The notes beneath the pieces are model-generated. The model did not search any database. It saw only the letters and a list, made by a program, of their open reading frames with translations, and was not told the origin of the DNA. Positions 34,223 through 42,482 of a stretch of DNA of 42,482 bases are shown piece by piece (positions within the stretch are counted from its first letter, which is position 1; each line of letters opens with the position of its first letter). This DNA comes from Lysobacterales bacterium 63-13 (GTDB lineage Bacteria > Pseudomonadota > Gammaproteobacteria > Xanthomonadales > Rhodanobacteraceae). Position numbers and translations under genes: made by a program. Where the stretch lies: contig MKWR01000033.1 in NCBI GenBank assembly GCA_001899855.1, positions 1 to 42,482 on the forward strand. The letters are read 5' to 3'.

Positions 34223-34651
34223 ATGGGATTTCGATCGACATTGCTGCGGGTCGTTTTAGGTCTTGGCGTGATCCTCAACGGATCGCCTTTTGCCATGGCC
34301 GCACCATCATTTGGCATGCACGACCACTCGCAAACGCAAACGCTCGCGCAGGAAGCTGAGGGCGATCACTTGGCGTTGCCTTCATGCCACGAAACCGCGG
34401 CATCGAATTCAAGCAAGGCCAACGGTCACTCTCCTCTGGGCAAGGGTGCGGCGCTTTCGAAGTCCTCCGCACCAAGTCCCGACTGTTGCAAGTCCGGGCG
34501 CTGCAGCTGCGCCTGCGTTCATGCAGCTGCCACTTTGCCGTCTTTTCTGTGGGTCGTGGTCGCCGAAATCCATGGGTCGGTTATATCCCCCATCGAAGCC
34601 GGGCTTCCTGCGCCGATCCTCCCGCACCTGAGGCGCCCTCCTATCGCTTGA
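34223..34651 (+). CDS. copL: CopL-like metal-binding regulatory protein
   Basis: A 142-residue exported protein with a signal peptide (VVLGLGVILNGSPFAMA) and a Cys block SPDCCKSGRCSCACVHAA near residue 90, plus His-rich patches (MHDHSQTQ). This matches CopL, the small protein immediately upstream of copAB in Xanthomonas, needed there for copper-induced expression of copAB. The ATG at 34223 follows TAAGGA; a GTG at 34196 is less likely. It is first in the periplasmic copper block, 117 bases before copA. Confidence 0.85.
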   Translation: MGFRSTLLRVVLGLGVILNGSPFAMAAPSFGMHDHSQTQTLAQEAEGDHLALPSCHETAASNSSKANGHSPLGKGAALSKSSAPSPDCCKSGRCSCACVHAAATLPSFLWVVVAEIHGSVISPIEAGLPAPILPHLRRPPIA

Positions 34652-34768
34652 GTGTCTGATGGTGCCTTCGGGCACCCCGTCTGCATTCGCTTCGCGTACG
34701 CGCGAGGTAAACCGCAGTCTTCGCCTGCGCGTGGTGCGCAGTCGAACCATCAACACTCCATGGTGATA

Positions 34769-36577
34769 ATGATGAATTCCCGTTTTTCCGATTCCCATGT
34801 TGTCGCGCCGATGACGGCCTCCCGACGACGATTTCTGCAAGGCCTTCTGGCCGGTGGCGCGGTCGCCACATTGGGGCATAGACAATCATTGGCTTGGGCG
34901 CTCGATCCGTCCACCACGGCCCAGTCTCTATCCGGCAAACAATTCGATCTGAGCATCGGTGAAACGCCTTCCGGCATCACCGGCGCTCATCGTTCTGCCA
35001 CGACCGTCAACGGGTCGATTCCGGCCCCAACCTTGCGTTGGCGCGAAGGCGACACGGTCACCTTGCGCGTGACCAATCGGTTGCGCGTGCCGACCTCGAT
35101 CCATTGGCACGGCATCTTGTTGCCCACCGGCATGGACGGCGTGCCCGGCCTGAGTTTTGACGGTATCGCTCCGGGCGAAACATTCCAGTATCAGTTCGCT
35201 GTCAATCAGACAGGAACCTACTGGTATCACAGCCACTCGCGTTTTCAGGAACAGACCGGAATCTACGGCCCCATCGTGATCACGCCCAAGGAAGGCGAGC
35301 GGTTTCCTACCCAGCAGGACCATGTGGTGATGCTGTCGGACTGGACCGATGAGGATCCGGAAGTTCTTTTCGCCAATCTCAAGAAGATGAGCGACTACTA
35401 CAACTTCAATGAACCGACGGCGGTCGACTTTGCCAACGATGCATTGAAGATGGGCTTTCGCCAGGCCCTGGCCAAACGCAAGATGTGGAATCAGATGCGC
35501 ATGAGCCCCACCGATCTCGGTGATGTGACCGCGCATACCTATACCTACCTGATGAATGGCGCCACTGCGGCTGACAACTGGACCGGGCTGTTCAAGCGAG
35601 GCGAGAAAGTACGCTTGCGCTTCATCAACGGCTCGGCCATGAGTATTTTCGACGTCCGCATTCCGGGCCTGAAGATGACCGTGGTTGCCGCTGACGGCCA
35701 GGATGTCGAGCCGGTCAGCGTGGACGAGTTCCGCATCGCCGTCGCGGAGACCTATGACGTGATCGTCGAGCCGAGCGAAGAGCAGGCGTACACGCTGTTT
35801 GCGCAGTCGATTGATCGCACCGGCTACGTACGGGGCACGCTTGCTCCGCGAGCGGGCATGCAGGCCGAGGTGCCTGCGGTTGATCCCCCGCAATGGCTGA
35901 GCATGACAGACATGATGGGCGCCATGGCCATGGGTAGTGGCATGCAGCATGGAAGCGGCGGCATGGCGGACATGCAGGGAATGAACCACATGGATGGCAT
36001 GCAAGGCATGGCGGGCATGCAGCACGGATCTGCCGAGGGCGGCATGGCAGGGATGGCGACGGCCCATCATGCCCGAACCGAGTACGGACCCGGTGTCGAC
36101 ATGCGTGTCGACATGCCAAGGACCAATCTCGATGATCCCGGCATTGGTCTTCGCAACAACGGTCGCAAGGTCCTGACTTACTCCGATCTGCACACGATTG
36201 GAGGTTCCATTGACCCTCGCGAACCCGGCAGGGACATCGAACTGCATCTGACCGGCAATATGGAACGCTACATGTGGTCGTTCGACGGTGAAAAATTCAG
36301 CGATGCCAAGCCGCTGCATTTCCGCTACGGCGAGCACCTGCGCATCATCCTGGTCAACGACACGATGATGCCGCATCCGATCCATCTGCACGGCATGTGG
36401 AGCGAGCTCGAAAGTGCCGAGGGCGAATTCCAGGTTCGCAAGCACACGATCATGGTGCAGCCCGCGCAACGCATCAGCTATCGGGTCAGCGCGGATGCGC
36501 CGGGAAGGTGGGCCTACCACTGCCATCTGCTCTACCACATGGAAGCGGGCATGTTCCGCCAGGTGGTGGTGTCATGA
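34769..36577 (+). CDS. copA: CopA multicopper oxidase, Tat-exported
   Basis: A periplasmic copper oxidase of about 602 residues that oxidises Cu(I) and binds copper. A Tat signal SRRRFLQG lies at residues 18-25. Copper-site motifs are SIHWHG (His112, His114), TYWYHSHSRFQEQ, HPIHLHG (from His536) and the Cys-containing YHCHLLYHMEAGMF (His584-Cys585-His586). A Met-rich segment (MQHGSGGMADMQGMNHMDG and neighbours) precedes the third domain, as in other CopA proteins. In-frame ATGs occur at 34760, 34769 and 34772, so the exact start is open. It overlaps copB by ATGA. Confidence 0.93.
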   Translation: MMNSRFSDSHVVAPMTASRRRFLQGLLAGGAVATLGHRQSLAWALDPSTTAQSLSGKQFDLSIGETPSGITGAHRSATTVNGSIPAPTLRWREGDTVTLRVTNRLRVPTSIHWHGILLPTGMDGVPGLSFDGIAPGETFQYQFAVNQTGTYWYHSHSRFQEQTGIYGPIVITPKEGERFPTQQDHVVMLSDWTDEDPEVLFANLKKMSDYYNFNEPTAVDFANDALKMGFRQALAKRKMWNQMRMSPTDLGDVTAHTYTYLMNGATAADNWTGLFKRGEKVRLRFINGSAMSIFDVRIPGLKMTVVAADGQDVEPVSVDEFRIAVAETYDVIVEPSEEQAYTLFAQSIDRTGYVRGTLAPRAGMQAEVPAVDPPQWLSMTDMMGAMAMGSGMQHGSGGMADMQGMNHMDGMQGMAGMQHGSAEGGMAGMATAHHARTEYGPGVDMRVDMPRTNLDDPGIGLRNNGRKVLTYSDLHTIGGSIDPREPGRDIELHLTGNMERYMWSFDGEKFSDAKPLHFRYGEHLRIILVNDTMMPHPIHLHGMWSELESAEGEFQVRKHTIMVQPAQRISYRVSADAPGRWAYHCHLLYHMEAGMFRQVVVS

Positions 36578-37908
36578 AGATCACCATGCAAAATCGATCG
36601 AAACGGACCTCACGCGCGGGGGCTTGTCACACCCTGCGGATAGGCATCGCCGTACTTCTTGTTTCGCCGTTCGCAAGCTGGGCACAAGCGCAAACGCCAA
36701 CCGGAGAAGACAGGAAAGAGTCGAGCACTCACCAAGCACACGCCGCAACCAAGGCACACCACGACACCAGGGCTGCCGAAGCCAAGCGCGAGGCAAAATA
36801 CGCTGACGCGAAGAAGGACAGCTCAAAGGCCATGGATCCGATGCAGGGTATGGACCATAGCAAGATGGAAGGTATGGATCACAGCCAGATGGAAGGTATG
36901 GATCACAGCCAGATGCAGGGTATGGACCATAGCAAGATGGAGGGCATGGATCACGGCCAGATGCAGGGCATGGATCACAGCAAGATGGATGGCATGGACC
37001 ATAGCCAGATGCAGGGCAACGATCCCAGCAAGATGGAAGGTATGGATCACAGCCAGATGCAGGGCATGGACCCCAGCAAGATGGAAGGTATGGATCACAG
37101 CCAGATGCAGGGCATGGACCACAGCAAGATGGATGGCATGGATCCCAGCAAGAAACCGGCCATGGATATGGGCTCCATGAACATGCAGGGTGGGTCCGCA
37201 CCGCCCGATGCGCGGGACCCTGACTATTCCGATGGCGTGGACGCCGGAGCGATGTCCGGCATGGGTGGAATGCATGGTCATTCGTTGCTCGGAAGCGTCA
37301 TCGTCGACCGTCTGGAGCAATTCCACGGCGATGACGCAAACGGTCAGGCCATTGATGCCCAGGCCTGGTACGGCTCGGACCTCAACAAGCTGTGGTTCAA
37401 ACTCGATGGCGAGCGCAGCGATGGACGTCTCGGTGCAACGCGCAGCGAATTGCTGTGGAATCGAGCATTCGCAACCTACTGGGGATGGCAGGCTGGCGCG
37501 CGACACGATTTCGGCGAAGGCCCCGGTAGAAACTGGGCAGCATTCGGATTGCAGGGATTGGCGCCGTATTGGTTTGACGTCCAGGCCACGGCCTATATCG
37601 GCGAGGCAGGTCGAACGGCGTTGCGTGTTGAGGCCGAGTACGAGCTGCTGTTGACGCAACGACTGATTTTGCAGCCCGATGTCGAAGTGAATGTCTACGG
37701 AAAGAACGATGCTGCTCGCGGCATCGGCTCGGGCTTTTCCGATATCGATGTCGGCTTGCGCTTGCGCTACGAAATCACCCGGAAGTTCGCGCCGTATGTC
37801 GGCGTCGTCTGGTCGCGCAAGTTCGGCAAGACCGCCGACTTCGCGCGAGCCGATTTTGGTCAGGTCGAGGACACCCAGCTTGTCGCTGGCGTGCGCCTGT
37901 GGTTCTAA
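36574..37908 (+). CDS. copB: CopB outer-membrane copper protein with Met/His repeats
   Basis: A 444-residue outer-membrane protein of the CopB family. After a signal peptide (about residues 19-40) and a His/Lys-rich linker comes a block of 13 octapeptides of the form GMDHSKME (about residues 92-195). The CopB beta-barrel domain then starts near LGSVIVDRLEQFHGDD and ends in GVRLWF, a typical aromatic outer-membrane terminus. The repeats supply about two Met and one His each, able to bind many copper ions. Translation is coupled to copA. The next gene is 15 bases downstream. Confidence 0.93.
   Translation: MKITMQNRSKRTSRAGACHTLRIGIAVLLVSPFASWAQAQTPTGEDRKESSTHQAHAATKAHHDTRAAEAKREAKYADAKKDSSKAMDPMQGMDHSKMEGMDHSQMEGMDHSQMQGMDHSKMEGMDHGQMQGMDHSKMDGMDHSQMQGNDPSKMEGMDHSQMQGMDPSKMEGMDHSQMQGMDHSKMDGMDPSKKPAMDMGSMNMQGGSAPPDARDPDYSDGVDAGAMSGMGGMHGHSLLGSVIVDRLEQFHGDDANGQAIDAQAWYGSDLNKLWFKLDGERSDGRLGATRSELLWNRAFATYWGWQAGARHDFGEGPGRNWAAFGLQGLAPYWFDVQATAYIGEAGRTALRVEAEYELLLTQRLILQPDVEVNVYGKNDAARGIGSGFSDIDVGLRLRYEITRKFAPYVGVVWSRKFGKTADFARADFGQVEDTQLVAGVRLWF
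36847..37158 (+). repeat. 13 tandem 24-bp repeats coding GMDHS[KQ]M[EQD]
   Basis: Thirteen in-frame units of exactly 24 bases follow each other without gaps. The most common forms are GMDHSKME and GMDHSQMQ. Variants replace His with Pro (GMDPSKME) or one Met with Asn (GNDPSKME); the last is GMDPSKKP. Synonymous differences between units (ggtatg or ggcatg, gaccat or gatcac) show the array is not freshly duplicated overall, although alternating two-unit blocks look recently copied. Confidence 0.95.
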
Positions 37909-37923
37909 CTCAAGGAACAACTC

Positions 37924-38778
37924 ATGAAGTCCCACACACGAAAATTTATCGGCGTCATCGTCGGTCTCTCCGTCCTGGCGTTGGCCGCTGGCGTGTTTGT
38001 TTGGTCGGGCCTCTACAACATCGGCGCCGATGATCCGCACTTCCGCCCCACCTACGCGATCCTCGAAACCTTGCGCGATCGCTCGATCGAGACGCGTGCC
38101 GCCAAGCTGGAAATACCCGACCTTTCCGACCCGGCAAAAATCACCCAAGGCGCCGGTAACTACAACGCCATGTGCATCGGCTGCCATCTCTCGCCCGGCA
38201 TGGCGGATTCGGAATTGAGCAAGGGCTTGTATCCGGCGCCGCCCAATCTGTCCACGGAAGTGGTCAAACCGGAACATGCGTTCTGGGTCATCAAGCACGG
38301 CATCAAGGCCTCCGGCATGCCGGCCTGGGGCAAGAGCATGGGTGATGACTACATCTGGAACATGGCGGCATTTCTTCAGAAGCTGCCGTCACTGGATGCC
38401 GCTGAGTACAAGGCGATGATCGCGCAGAGTAGCGGTCACTCACACGGCGGTGGTGAAACCGGAGCGCATGAACACTCCCATTCGGAAGGTGAGGCACAAC
38501 ACGACGACGATGGGCAAGACGGCGGCCATGCTGGGTCAGGATTGGATGAGCATGCCGACAAACACGAAATGCATCCGCAATCCGATGAGGGAAAGTCGTC
38601 AGGGGACACTGATGCAATGCCTTCAGCTCCGGAGGCCCACGAGCAATCGGAGGTGGCGGCCAGTGAATCCGATAAAACGGGCGAAGAGCTAATGACCAAG
38701 CATCGGCACGCGGACGGTACGTTGGAGAGTCATCCGGTCAAGCCGACCGACCCGGCCAATGACGGTCACAAGCACTAA
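37924..38778 (+). CDS. Cytochrome c with His-rich C-terminal tail
   Basis: A 284-residue exported or membrane-anchored c-type cytochrome. The N-terminal helix (about residues 9-28) is followed by one haem site NAMCIGCHLSPG (Cys84, Cys87, His88) and an axial-Met candidate KASGMPAWGKS (Met132). From about residue 170 the sequence becomes low-complexity, rich in His, Asp, Glu and Gly (HSHGGGETGAHEHSHSEG and similar) to the end NDGHKH. It sits right after copB with an AAGGAA ribosome-binding site. It may pass electrons to or from the CopA oxidase while the tail binds metal; this role is inferred. Confidence 0.85.
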   Translation: MKSHTRKFIGVIVGLSVLALAAGVFVWSGLYNIGADDPHFRPTYAILETLRDRSIETRAAKLEIPDLSDPAKITQGAGNYNAMCIGCHLSPGMADSELSKGLYPAPPNLSTEVVKPEHAFWVIKHGIKASGMPAWGKSMGDDYIWNMAAFLQKLPSLDAAEYKAMIAQSSGHSHGGGETGAHEHSHSEGEAQHDDDGQDGGHAGSGLDEHADKHEMHPQSDEGKSSGDTDAMPSAPEAHEQSEVAASESDKTGEELMTKHRHADGTLESHPVKPTDPANDGHKH

Positions 38779-38801
38779 AGATTGAAACAGGGAAACCGAC
38801 A

Positions 38802-39323
38802 ATGAGTACAAGATATTTGATCATTTCGCCAATTCTCGTGGTCCTGCTTTTTGCGGCCACACTTGCCAGCGCACAAGGGACGCCCAAGCTGCCATCGCAC
38901 GCGCACGCCGCCGCAGACACCGCCGCATCACAGAATGTGCCAGTCGAAGCACAGGCGGCCGCAACGGTTGTTGATCAGTTTGGCACTGCGCTCCAGGCTG
39001 GTGACTTGAAAGCCGTCGAGCTGCTGCTCGATCCCGAAGTCCTGATCCTTGAAAGTGGTGGTGCCGAGCGCAGTAGGCAGGAATATTTGTCTCATCACGC
39101 AGTCGGCGACGCCAAGTTTCTGAAGGAAGCGCATGTCCAACTTCTACGTCGAACAGCCGGGCGCAGCGGCGATCTGGTCTGGGTCGGCAGTGAAAGCGAA
39201 ATCCATTTCCAGAAAGAAGGTAAGCCCATCACCTTGCTCAGCACGGAGACCATGGTTCTCAAGAACGTCAGCAGGAGTTGGAGGATCGTCCATATCCACT
39301 GGTCGTCTCGACCTCAAAAGTGA
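38802..39323 (+). CDS. Exported NTF2-like (DUF4440/SnoaL-type) protein
   Basis: A 173-residue protein with a signal peptide (SPILVVLLFAATLASAQG), a His/Ala linker, and an NTF2-like domain from about residue 50: VVDQFGTALQAGDLKAVELL, VLILESGGAERSRQEYLSH and a C-terminal VSRSWRIVHIHWSSR. This domain is common in small enzymes and binding proteins, and homologues occur in copper clusters. The specific function is not known. It lies between the cytochrome and the P-type ATPase on the same strand. Confidence 0.8.
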   Translation: MSTRYLIISPILVVLLFAATLASAQGTPKLPSHAHAAADTAASQNVPVEAQAAATVVDQFGTALQAGDLKAVELLLDPEVLILESGGAERSRQEYLSHHAVGDAKFLKEAHVQLLRRTAGRSGDLVWVGSESEIHFQKEGKPITLLSTETMVLKNVSRSWRIVHIHWSSRPQK

Positions 39324-39384
39324 CTGCGCGTGTTGACGCGGCTTGACTCTGGACTCGCATCCAGGGTTGAGACTTTGTGGAAGC

Positions 39385-39404
39385 CCGGGAGCGATGGCTC
39401 CCGG
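39385..39404 (+). other. Hairpin in the leader of the copper ATPase
   Basis: Perfect 8-bp arms CCGGGAGC and GCTCCCGG with a GATG loop end 21 bases before the ATPase ATG, preceded by a smaller CTGGA/TCCAG dyad near 39351-39366. No T-run follows, so it is more likely an mRNA structure between coding regions than a terminator. Confidence 0.55.
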
Positions 39405-39425
39405 CGCAGTCGTCAAGGACATCTC

Positions 39426-41804
39426 ATGAGCCAAGAAAAGCATTCTCATCCTTCGCCAACGTCGAACGCATCCAATCCAGCGTGTTGCGCGATCAAGAAT
39501 TCCGGAGCCGCCAATTCCCGCATCGATCCGGTGTGCCGCATGACGGTGGATCCGGCGACCGCTTCTCACCACCTGGAACATGCTCGCGAGGACCACTATT
39601 TCTGCTCGGCGCGCTGTCTTGAGAAATTCACCGCGGACCCGGACAAGTATCTGCATACAGGGACGACCTTGGTTGAAGTGGACGCATCCGTTGATGCCAT
39701 CTACACCTGCCCGATGCATCCCGAGATTCGCCAGACCGGTCCCGGTTCCTGCCCCATTTGCGGTATGGCGCTGGAGCCGGAAATGCCCCGCCTGGACGAA
39801 GAAGAGAATCCGGAACTTCGCGATTTTTCGCGCCGCTTCTGGTGGACGCTGCCGCTCAGTGTGAGCGTCCTGGTTCTGGCCATGTTCGGGCACTACCTAC
39901 TGTGGATGTCCACCACGACAAGGACATGGCTCGAATTGATTCTGAGCACGCCGGTCGTGTTATGGGCTGGATGGCCCTTTTTTGAGCGCTGGCTGCAATC
40001 GATCGGCAATCGCAGTCCGAACATGTGGACCCTGATCGGCACCGGCGTCATCGCGGCGTTTGGCTACAGTCTGGTGGCGACGCTGGCACCCGGTCTGTTT
40101 CCCGCCTCGTTCGAGGAGCACGGACGCATCGGCGTCTACTTCGAAGCCGCCGCCGTGATCGTCTCCTTGACCCTCGTGGGTCAGTTGCTTGAACTCAAAG
40201 CGCGCAGCAAGACCTCCGCTGCGATCAAGGCCTTGCTCAATCTGGCGCCCAAGACCGCGCGGCGAATCGACGACTCAGGCAACGACGATGATGTTCCGCT
40301 CGAAGAGATCAAGGCAGGTGATCGCCTGCGCGTGCGACCGGGCGAGAAAGTGCCAGTCGATGGAATCGTTCTGGAAGGACGCAGCAGCATCGACGAATCG
40401 ATGCTGACCGGCGAACCCATCCCGGTTGAAAAGGAAGTTGACGACAAAGTCATCGGTGCCACCCAGAACGGCAGCGGAAGTCTCGTTATCAGCGCCGAGA
40501 AGGTGGGTTCGGACTCGATGCTCGCGCAGATTGTGCAACTCGTGGCGCAGGCGCAGCGCTCGCGTGCACCAATGCAGAAGATGGCGGACAAAGTGGCATT
40601 CTGGTTCGTCTTGGCCGTGATCGGTACAGCGGTTGCTACGTTCCTGTTCTGGGGATTGTTCGGTCCCGATCCAGCGTGGACATTCGCAGTTCTCAACGCG
40701 GTGTCGGTTCTCATCATTGCCTGTCCGTGCGCGCTGGGATTGGCAACACCGATGTCAATCATGGTGGCCACAGGTCGCGCTGCTCAGGCCGGTGTTCTGT
40801 TTCGTGATGCCGAAGCGATCGAGCACCTGCGCAAGATCGATACGTTGATCGTCGACAAGACCGGGACGCTGACTGAGGGGAGGCCATCATTCAGAGAAGC
40901 TTGGGTCGCGAAAGGGTTTTCGGCTGACGAGATCGTGGGATTCGCCGCCAGTCTGGAGCGAGGTAGCGAACATCCACTCGCAGCAGCGATTCTCGCCGAA
41001 GCCAAGACACGTGGGCTTACGCTCGCTGAGGCGAAGGATTTTGAATCACACGCCGGCAAGGGCGTGACCGGACGCGTTGGCGATCAGCGAATCGCCTTGG
41101 GCAACCAAGCGCTGATGGCCGAGTACGATATCGACATCGCCATTGCGACGTCCCAAGTGGCGGCCTTCAGAGCCAACGGCGGCAGTGTCATGTATCTGGA
41201 AGTTGACGGCCGTCTCGCCGGCGCGATCGCGGTGGCGGACGCGATCAAGGCCTCGACGCAGCCCGCACTCGATGCGCTACGTGAAGCGGGCGTCCACGTG
41301 ATCATGGCCTCGGGTGACGCGCAACGCACGGCCGACGCGGTGGGACGTACCTTGGGCATACAAGATGTCCGCGGCGATGTCCGTCCGAAAGACAAGGCCG
41401 ATCTGGTGACGTCGCTGCAGAAGAAGGGGCACCTCGTTGCGATGGCGGGCGATGGCGTCAACGACGCGCCGGCTTTGGCTGCGGCCAATATCGGTATTGC
41501 TATGGGAACCGGCACCGATGTCGCCATGTCGAGTGCGCAGGTAACCCTGGTCAAGGGTGATCTCGGCGCGATCCTTCGCGCTCGCACGATTTCTGACGCG
41601 ACGGTTCGCAACATGAAACAGAACCTCGGCTTTGCGTTCCTCTACAACGCACTCGGCGTGCCCATTGCGGCTGGCGTGCTGTATCCGGTTTTTGGTCTGC
41701 TGCTGAGTCCGATGATTGCTGCCGTGGCCATGAGCCTGAGTTCGGTGTCGGTAGTCACCAGCGCGCTTCGTTTGTCGAAGTCCCGAGAACAAAGCGAAAG
41801 CTGA
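39426..41804 (+). CDS. copA: Copper-exporting P1B-type ATPase with YHS and HMBD N-terminus
   Basis: A 792-residue P1B-type ATPase that pumps Cu(I) out of the cytoplasm. The N-terminus lacks a classical HMA ferredoxin-like domain. Instead it has a YHS-type domain ([11 protein letters not shown] to CSARCLEKF, residues 33-67), then a heavy-metal-binding segment YTCPMHPE...[10 protein letters not shown] (93-118). The core has TGE ([10 protein letters not shown]), membrane motif CPC at 433-435, DKTGT with phosphorylated Asp477, SEHPLA, and GDGVNDAP from Gly675. The ATG at 39426 is preceded by AAGGACATCTC. The symbol is shared with the multicopper oxidase by convention (also copF/actP). Confidence 0.93.
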   Translation: MSQEKHSHPSPTSNASNPACCAIKNSGAANSRIDPVCRMTVDPATASHHLEHAREDHYFCSARCLEKFTADPDKYLHTGTTLVEVDASVDAIYTCPMHPEIRQTGPGSCPICGMALEPEMPRLDEEENPELRDFSRRFWWTLPLSVSVLVLAMFGHYLLWMSTTTRTWLELILSTPVVLWAGWPFFERWLQSIGNRSPNMWTLIGTGVIAAFGYSLVATLAPGLFPASFEEHGRIGVYFEAAAVIVSLTLVGQLLELKARSKTSAAIKALLNLAPKTARRIDDSGNDDDVPLEEIKAGDRLRVRPGEKVPVDGIVLEGRSSIDESMLTGEPIPVEKEVDDKVIGATQNGSGSLVISAEKVGSDSMLAQIVQLVAQAQRSRAPMQKMADKVAFWFVLAVIGTAVATFLFWGLFGPDPAWTFAVLNAVSVLIIACPCALGLATPMSIMVATGRAAQAGVLFRDAEAIEHLRKIDTLIVDKTGTLTEGRPSFREAWVAKGFSADEIVGFAASLERGSEHPLAAAILAEAKTRGLTLAEAKDFESHAGKGVTGRVGDQRIALGNQALMAEYDIDIAIATSQVAAFRANGGSVMYLEVDGRLAGAIAVADAIKASTQPALDALREAGVHVIMASGDAQRTADAVGRTLGIQDVRGDVRPKDKADLVTSLQKKGHLVAMAGDGVNDAPALAAANIGIAMGTGTDVAMSSAQVTLVKGDLGAILRARTISDATVRNMKQNLGFAFLYNALGVPIAAGVLYPVFGLLLSPMIAAVAMSLSSVSVVTSALRLSKSREQSES

Positions 41805-41806
41805 GC

Positions 41807-41855
41807 GTCTAATAGTTCAATGCTAAATGAACAACAAGCGCTTTGAGCGTTAGGC
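41807..41855. other. attC-like imperfect palindrome (tentative)
   Basis: GTCTAAT (41807-41813) and GTTAGGC (41849-41855) resemble the inverse core (RYYYAAC, one mismatch) and perfect core (GTTRRRY) sites of integron attC elements. Inside them GTTCAATGC (41815-41823) can pair with GCTTTGAGC (41840-41848) at seven of nine positions. The length, 49 bp, is a little short for attC, and no integron integrase is present. Confidence 0.3.
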
Positions 41856-41965
41856 TCATGGCTCAGTCATATGCCACCGGCATAATGGAAAGCAGTGAGT
41901 GAATTGAACAACACTGCGGCACGAGTGGGTATAGCCGCGGTAAGGCCTCTGGGAGGAATCTTGCC

Positions 41966-42421
41966 ATGTCAAAGTATCTGAAATTCGGTTCCATGATTGC
42001 CACCTCGACCGTTGTGATGTTCGGTCTGATGTATCTGAATACCTACGCGTTCGATCACATCTTCTTCAGCGAGACGCGAGCCTACATGGCGCTGGTCATG
42101 GGCGCGACGATGGCCGTTGTCATGCTGCTCTTCATGCTCGGCATGTACGACAACAAGAAGCTCAATGTGGGCATCTTGCTGGGCAGTGTCATCGTTTTCG
42201 CCGGCTCGCTCTGGCTGGTTCGCAGCCAGGAAACGGTGGATGATGTTTCCTACATGAGGGCGATGATTCCACATCATTCGATCGCCATCCTGACCAGCAA
42301 GCGTGCGCATATCTCGGATCCTCGCGTGCGCGAATTGGCTGACGGCATTATTGAGGCTCAGGTTCGCGAAATCGATGAAATGAAGACGTTGATAAAGGAC
42401 ATTGAGGGCAGTGGACAATAG
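41966..42421 (+). CDS. DUF305-family membrane protein
   Basis: A 151-residue protein with three membrane helices (about residues 8-29, 40-60 and 68-86) followed by a C-terminal DUF305-type helical domain with the hallmark YMRAMIPHHSIAILTSKRA and VRELADGIIEAQVREIDEM. The paired His in MIPHH is typical and may bind metal. Such genes are common in copper-resistance clusters, though the molecular role is not established to my knowledge. A GGGAGGA ribosome-binding site precedes the ATG. It follows the ATPase by 161 bases with a possible attC-like element between. Confidence 0.85.
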   Translation: MSKYLKFGSMIATSTVVMFGLMYLNTYAFDHIFFSETRAYMALVMGATMAVVMLLFMLGMYDNKKLNVGILLGSVIVFAGSLWLVRSQETVDDVSYMRAMIPHHSIAILTSKRAHISDPRVRELADGIIEAQVREIDEMKTLIKDIEGSGQ

Positions 42422-42482
42422 ACGCTCTGACCTGCCCCCAAGTTTCAGTACCAGCCTGATCTAAGTAGAGTCCGTTTTCTAG

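Noticed and set aside
34928-36538. Minus-strand reading frame of 536 codons
   Set aside because: It is antisense to the copA multicopper oxidase, whose four copper motifs are intact.
36847-37158. Regular 24-bp repeats resembling a CRISPR array
   Set aside because: The units are contiguous, in frame within copB, with no spacers, and encode Met/His octapeptides. No cas genes exist in the window.
36823-38298. Minus-strand reading frame of 491 codons
   Set aside because: It is antisense to copB and the cytochrome gene, with a repetitive His/Leu product due to the copB repeat.

Overview
The window looks like a chromosomal stretch from a high-GC gammaproteobacterium, most likely a Xanthomonadales relative. 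The signs are codon use rich in G and C, a CopL-type leader before a CopA/CopB pair, an OprC-type copper receptor, and an sbcB/orn housekeeping pair. This placement rests on gene content and style, not on a database search.

Layout. (1) 0.2-4.0 kb: housekeeping genes, namely exodeoxyribonuclease I (minus), oligoribonuclease (plus) and an unusual zinc-ribbon SDR protein (plus). (2) 4.0-12.8 kb, minus strand: a copper/silver block with a TonB-dependent copper receptor and a CusCBA-type RND efflux operon led by a small Cys/His secreted protein. (3) 13.2-23.2 kb: a lower-GC accessory island. Its core is a Tn7-like module in the order TnsA-like, TnsB-like DDE transposase, TnsC-like ATPase, TniQ, followed by an XRE regulator divergent from an unknown 289-residue protein, and a complete tyrosine recombinase. 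An unknown 338-residue gene lies between the module and a cluster of repeated motifs that may be the transposon end. No CRISPR-Cas genes accompany it. (4) 23.9-24.7 kb: a DUF1778/GNAT toxin-antitoxin pair with a palindromic operator. (5) 25.0-32.4 kb, plus strand: a second RND operon (CzcI-like leader, czcC, czcB, czcA), a PII-like protein and a CzcD-type cation diffusion facilitator. (6) 32.7-34.0 kb: merR divergent from merT-merP and a small Cys-rich protein, with a textbook 19-bp-spacer mer promoter but no merA. (7) 34.2-42.4 kb, plus strand: a periplasmic copper block of copL, copA (Tat-exported multicopper oxidase), copB with 13 Met/His octapeptide repeats, a His-tailed cytochrome c, an NTF2-like secreted protein, a copper P-type ATPase and a DUF305 membrane protein.

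How the genes work together. The metal genes cover the inner membrane (P-type ATPase, CDF, MerT), the periplasm (CopA, MerP, CopB tail, CusB tail, cytochrome tail) and the outer membrane (two TolC-type channels, the TonB receptor, CopB). Separate clusters serve Cu/Ag, a divalent cation or related substrate, and Hg. Mobile-element traces between and around them suggest stepwise assembly of a resistance island.

The most promising candidate for something undescribed is the Tn7-like element. By eye, its TnsA-like protein lacks two of the three expected nuclease residues. It is linked to a tyrosine recombinase with an intact active site, and a 21-bp palindrome shaped like a recombination core lies upstream of that gene. 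This would fit a Tn7-like transposon that makes cointegrates and resolves them with its own tyrosine recombinase. The palindrome-to-recombinase link and the cointegrate model are inference.
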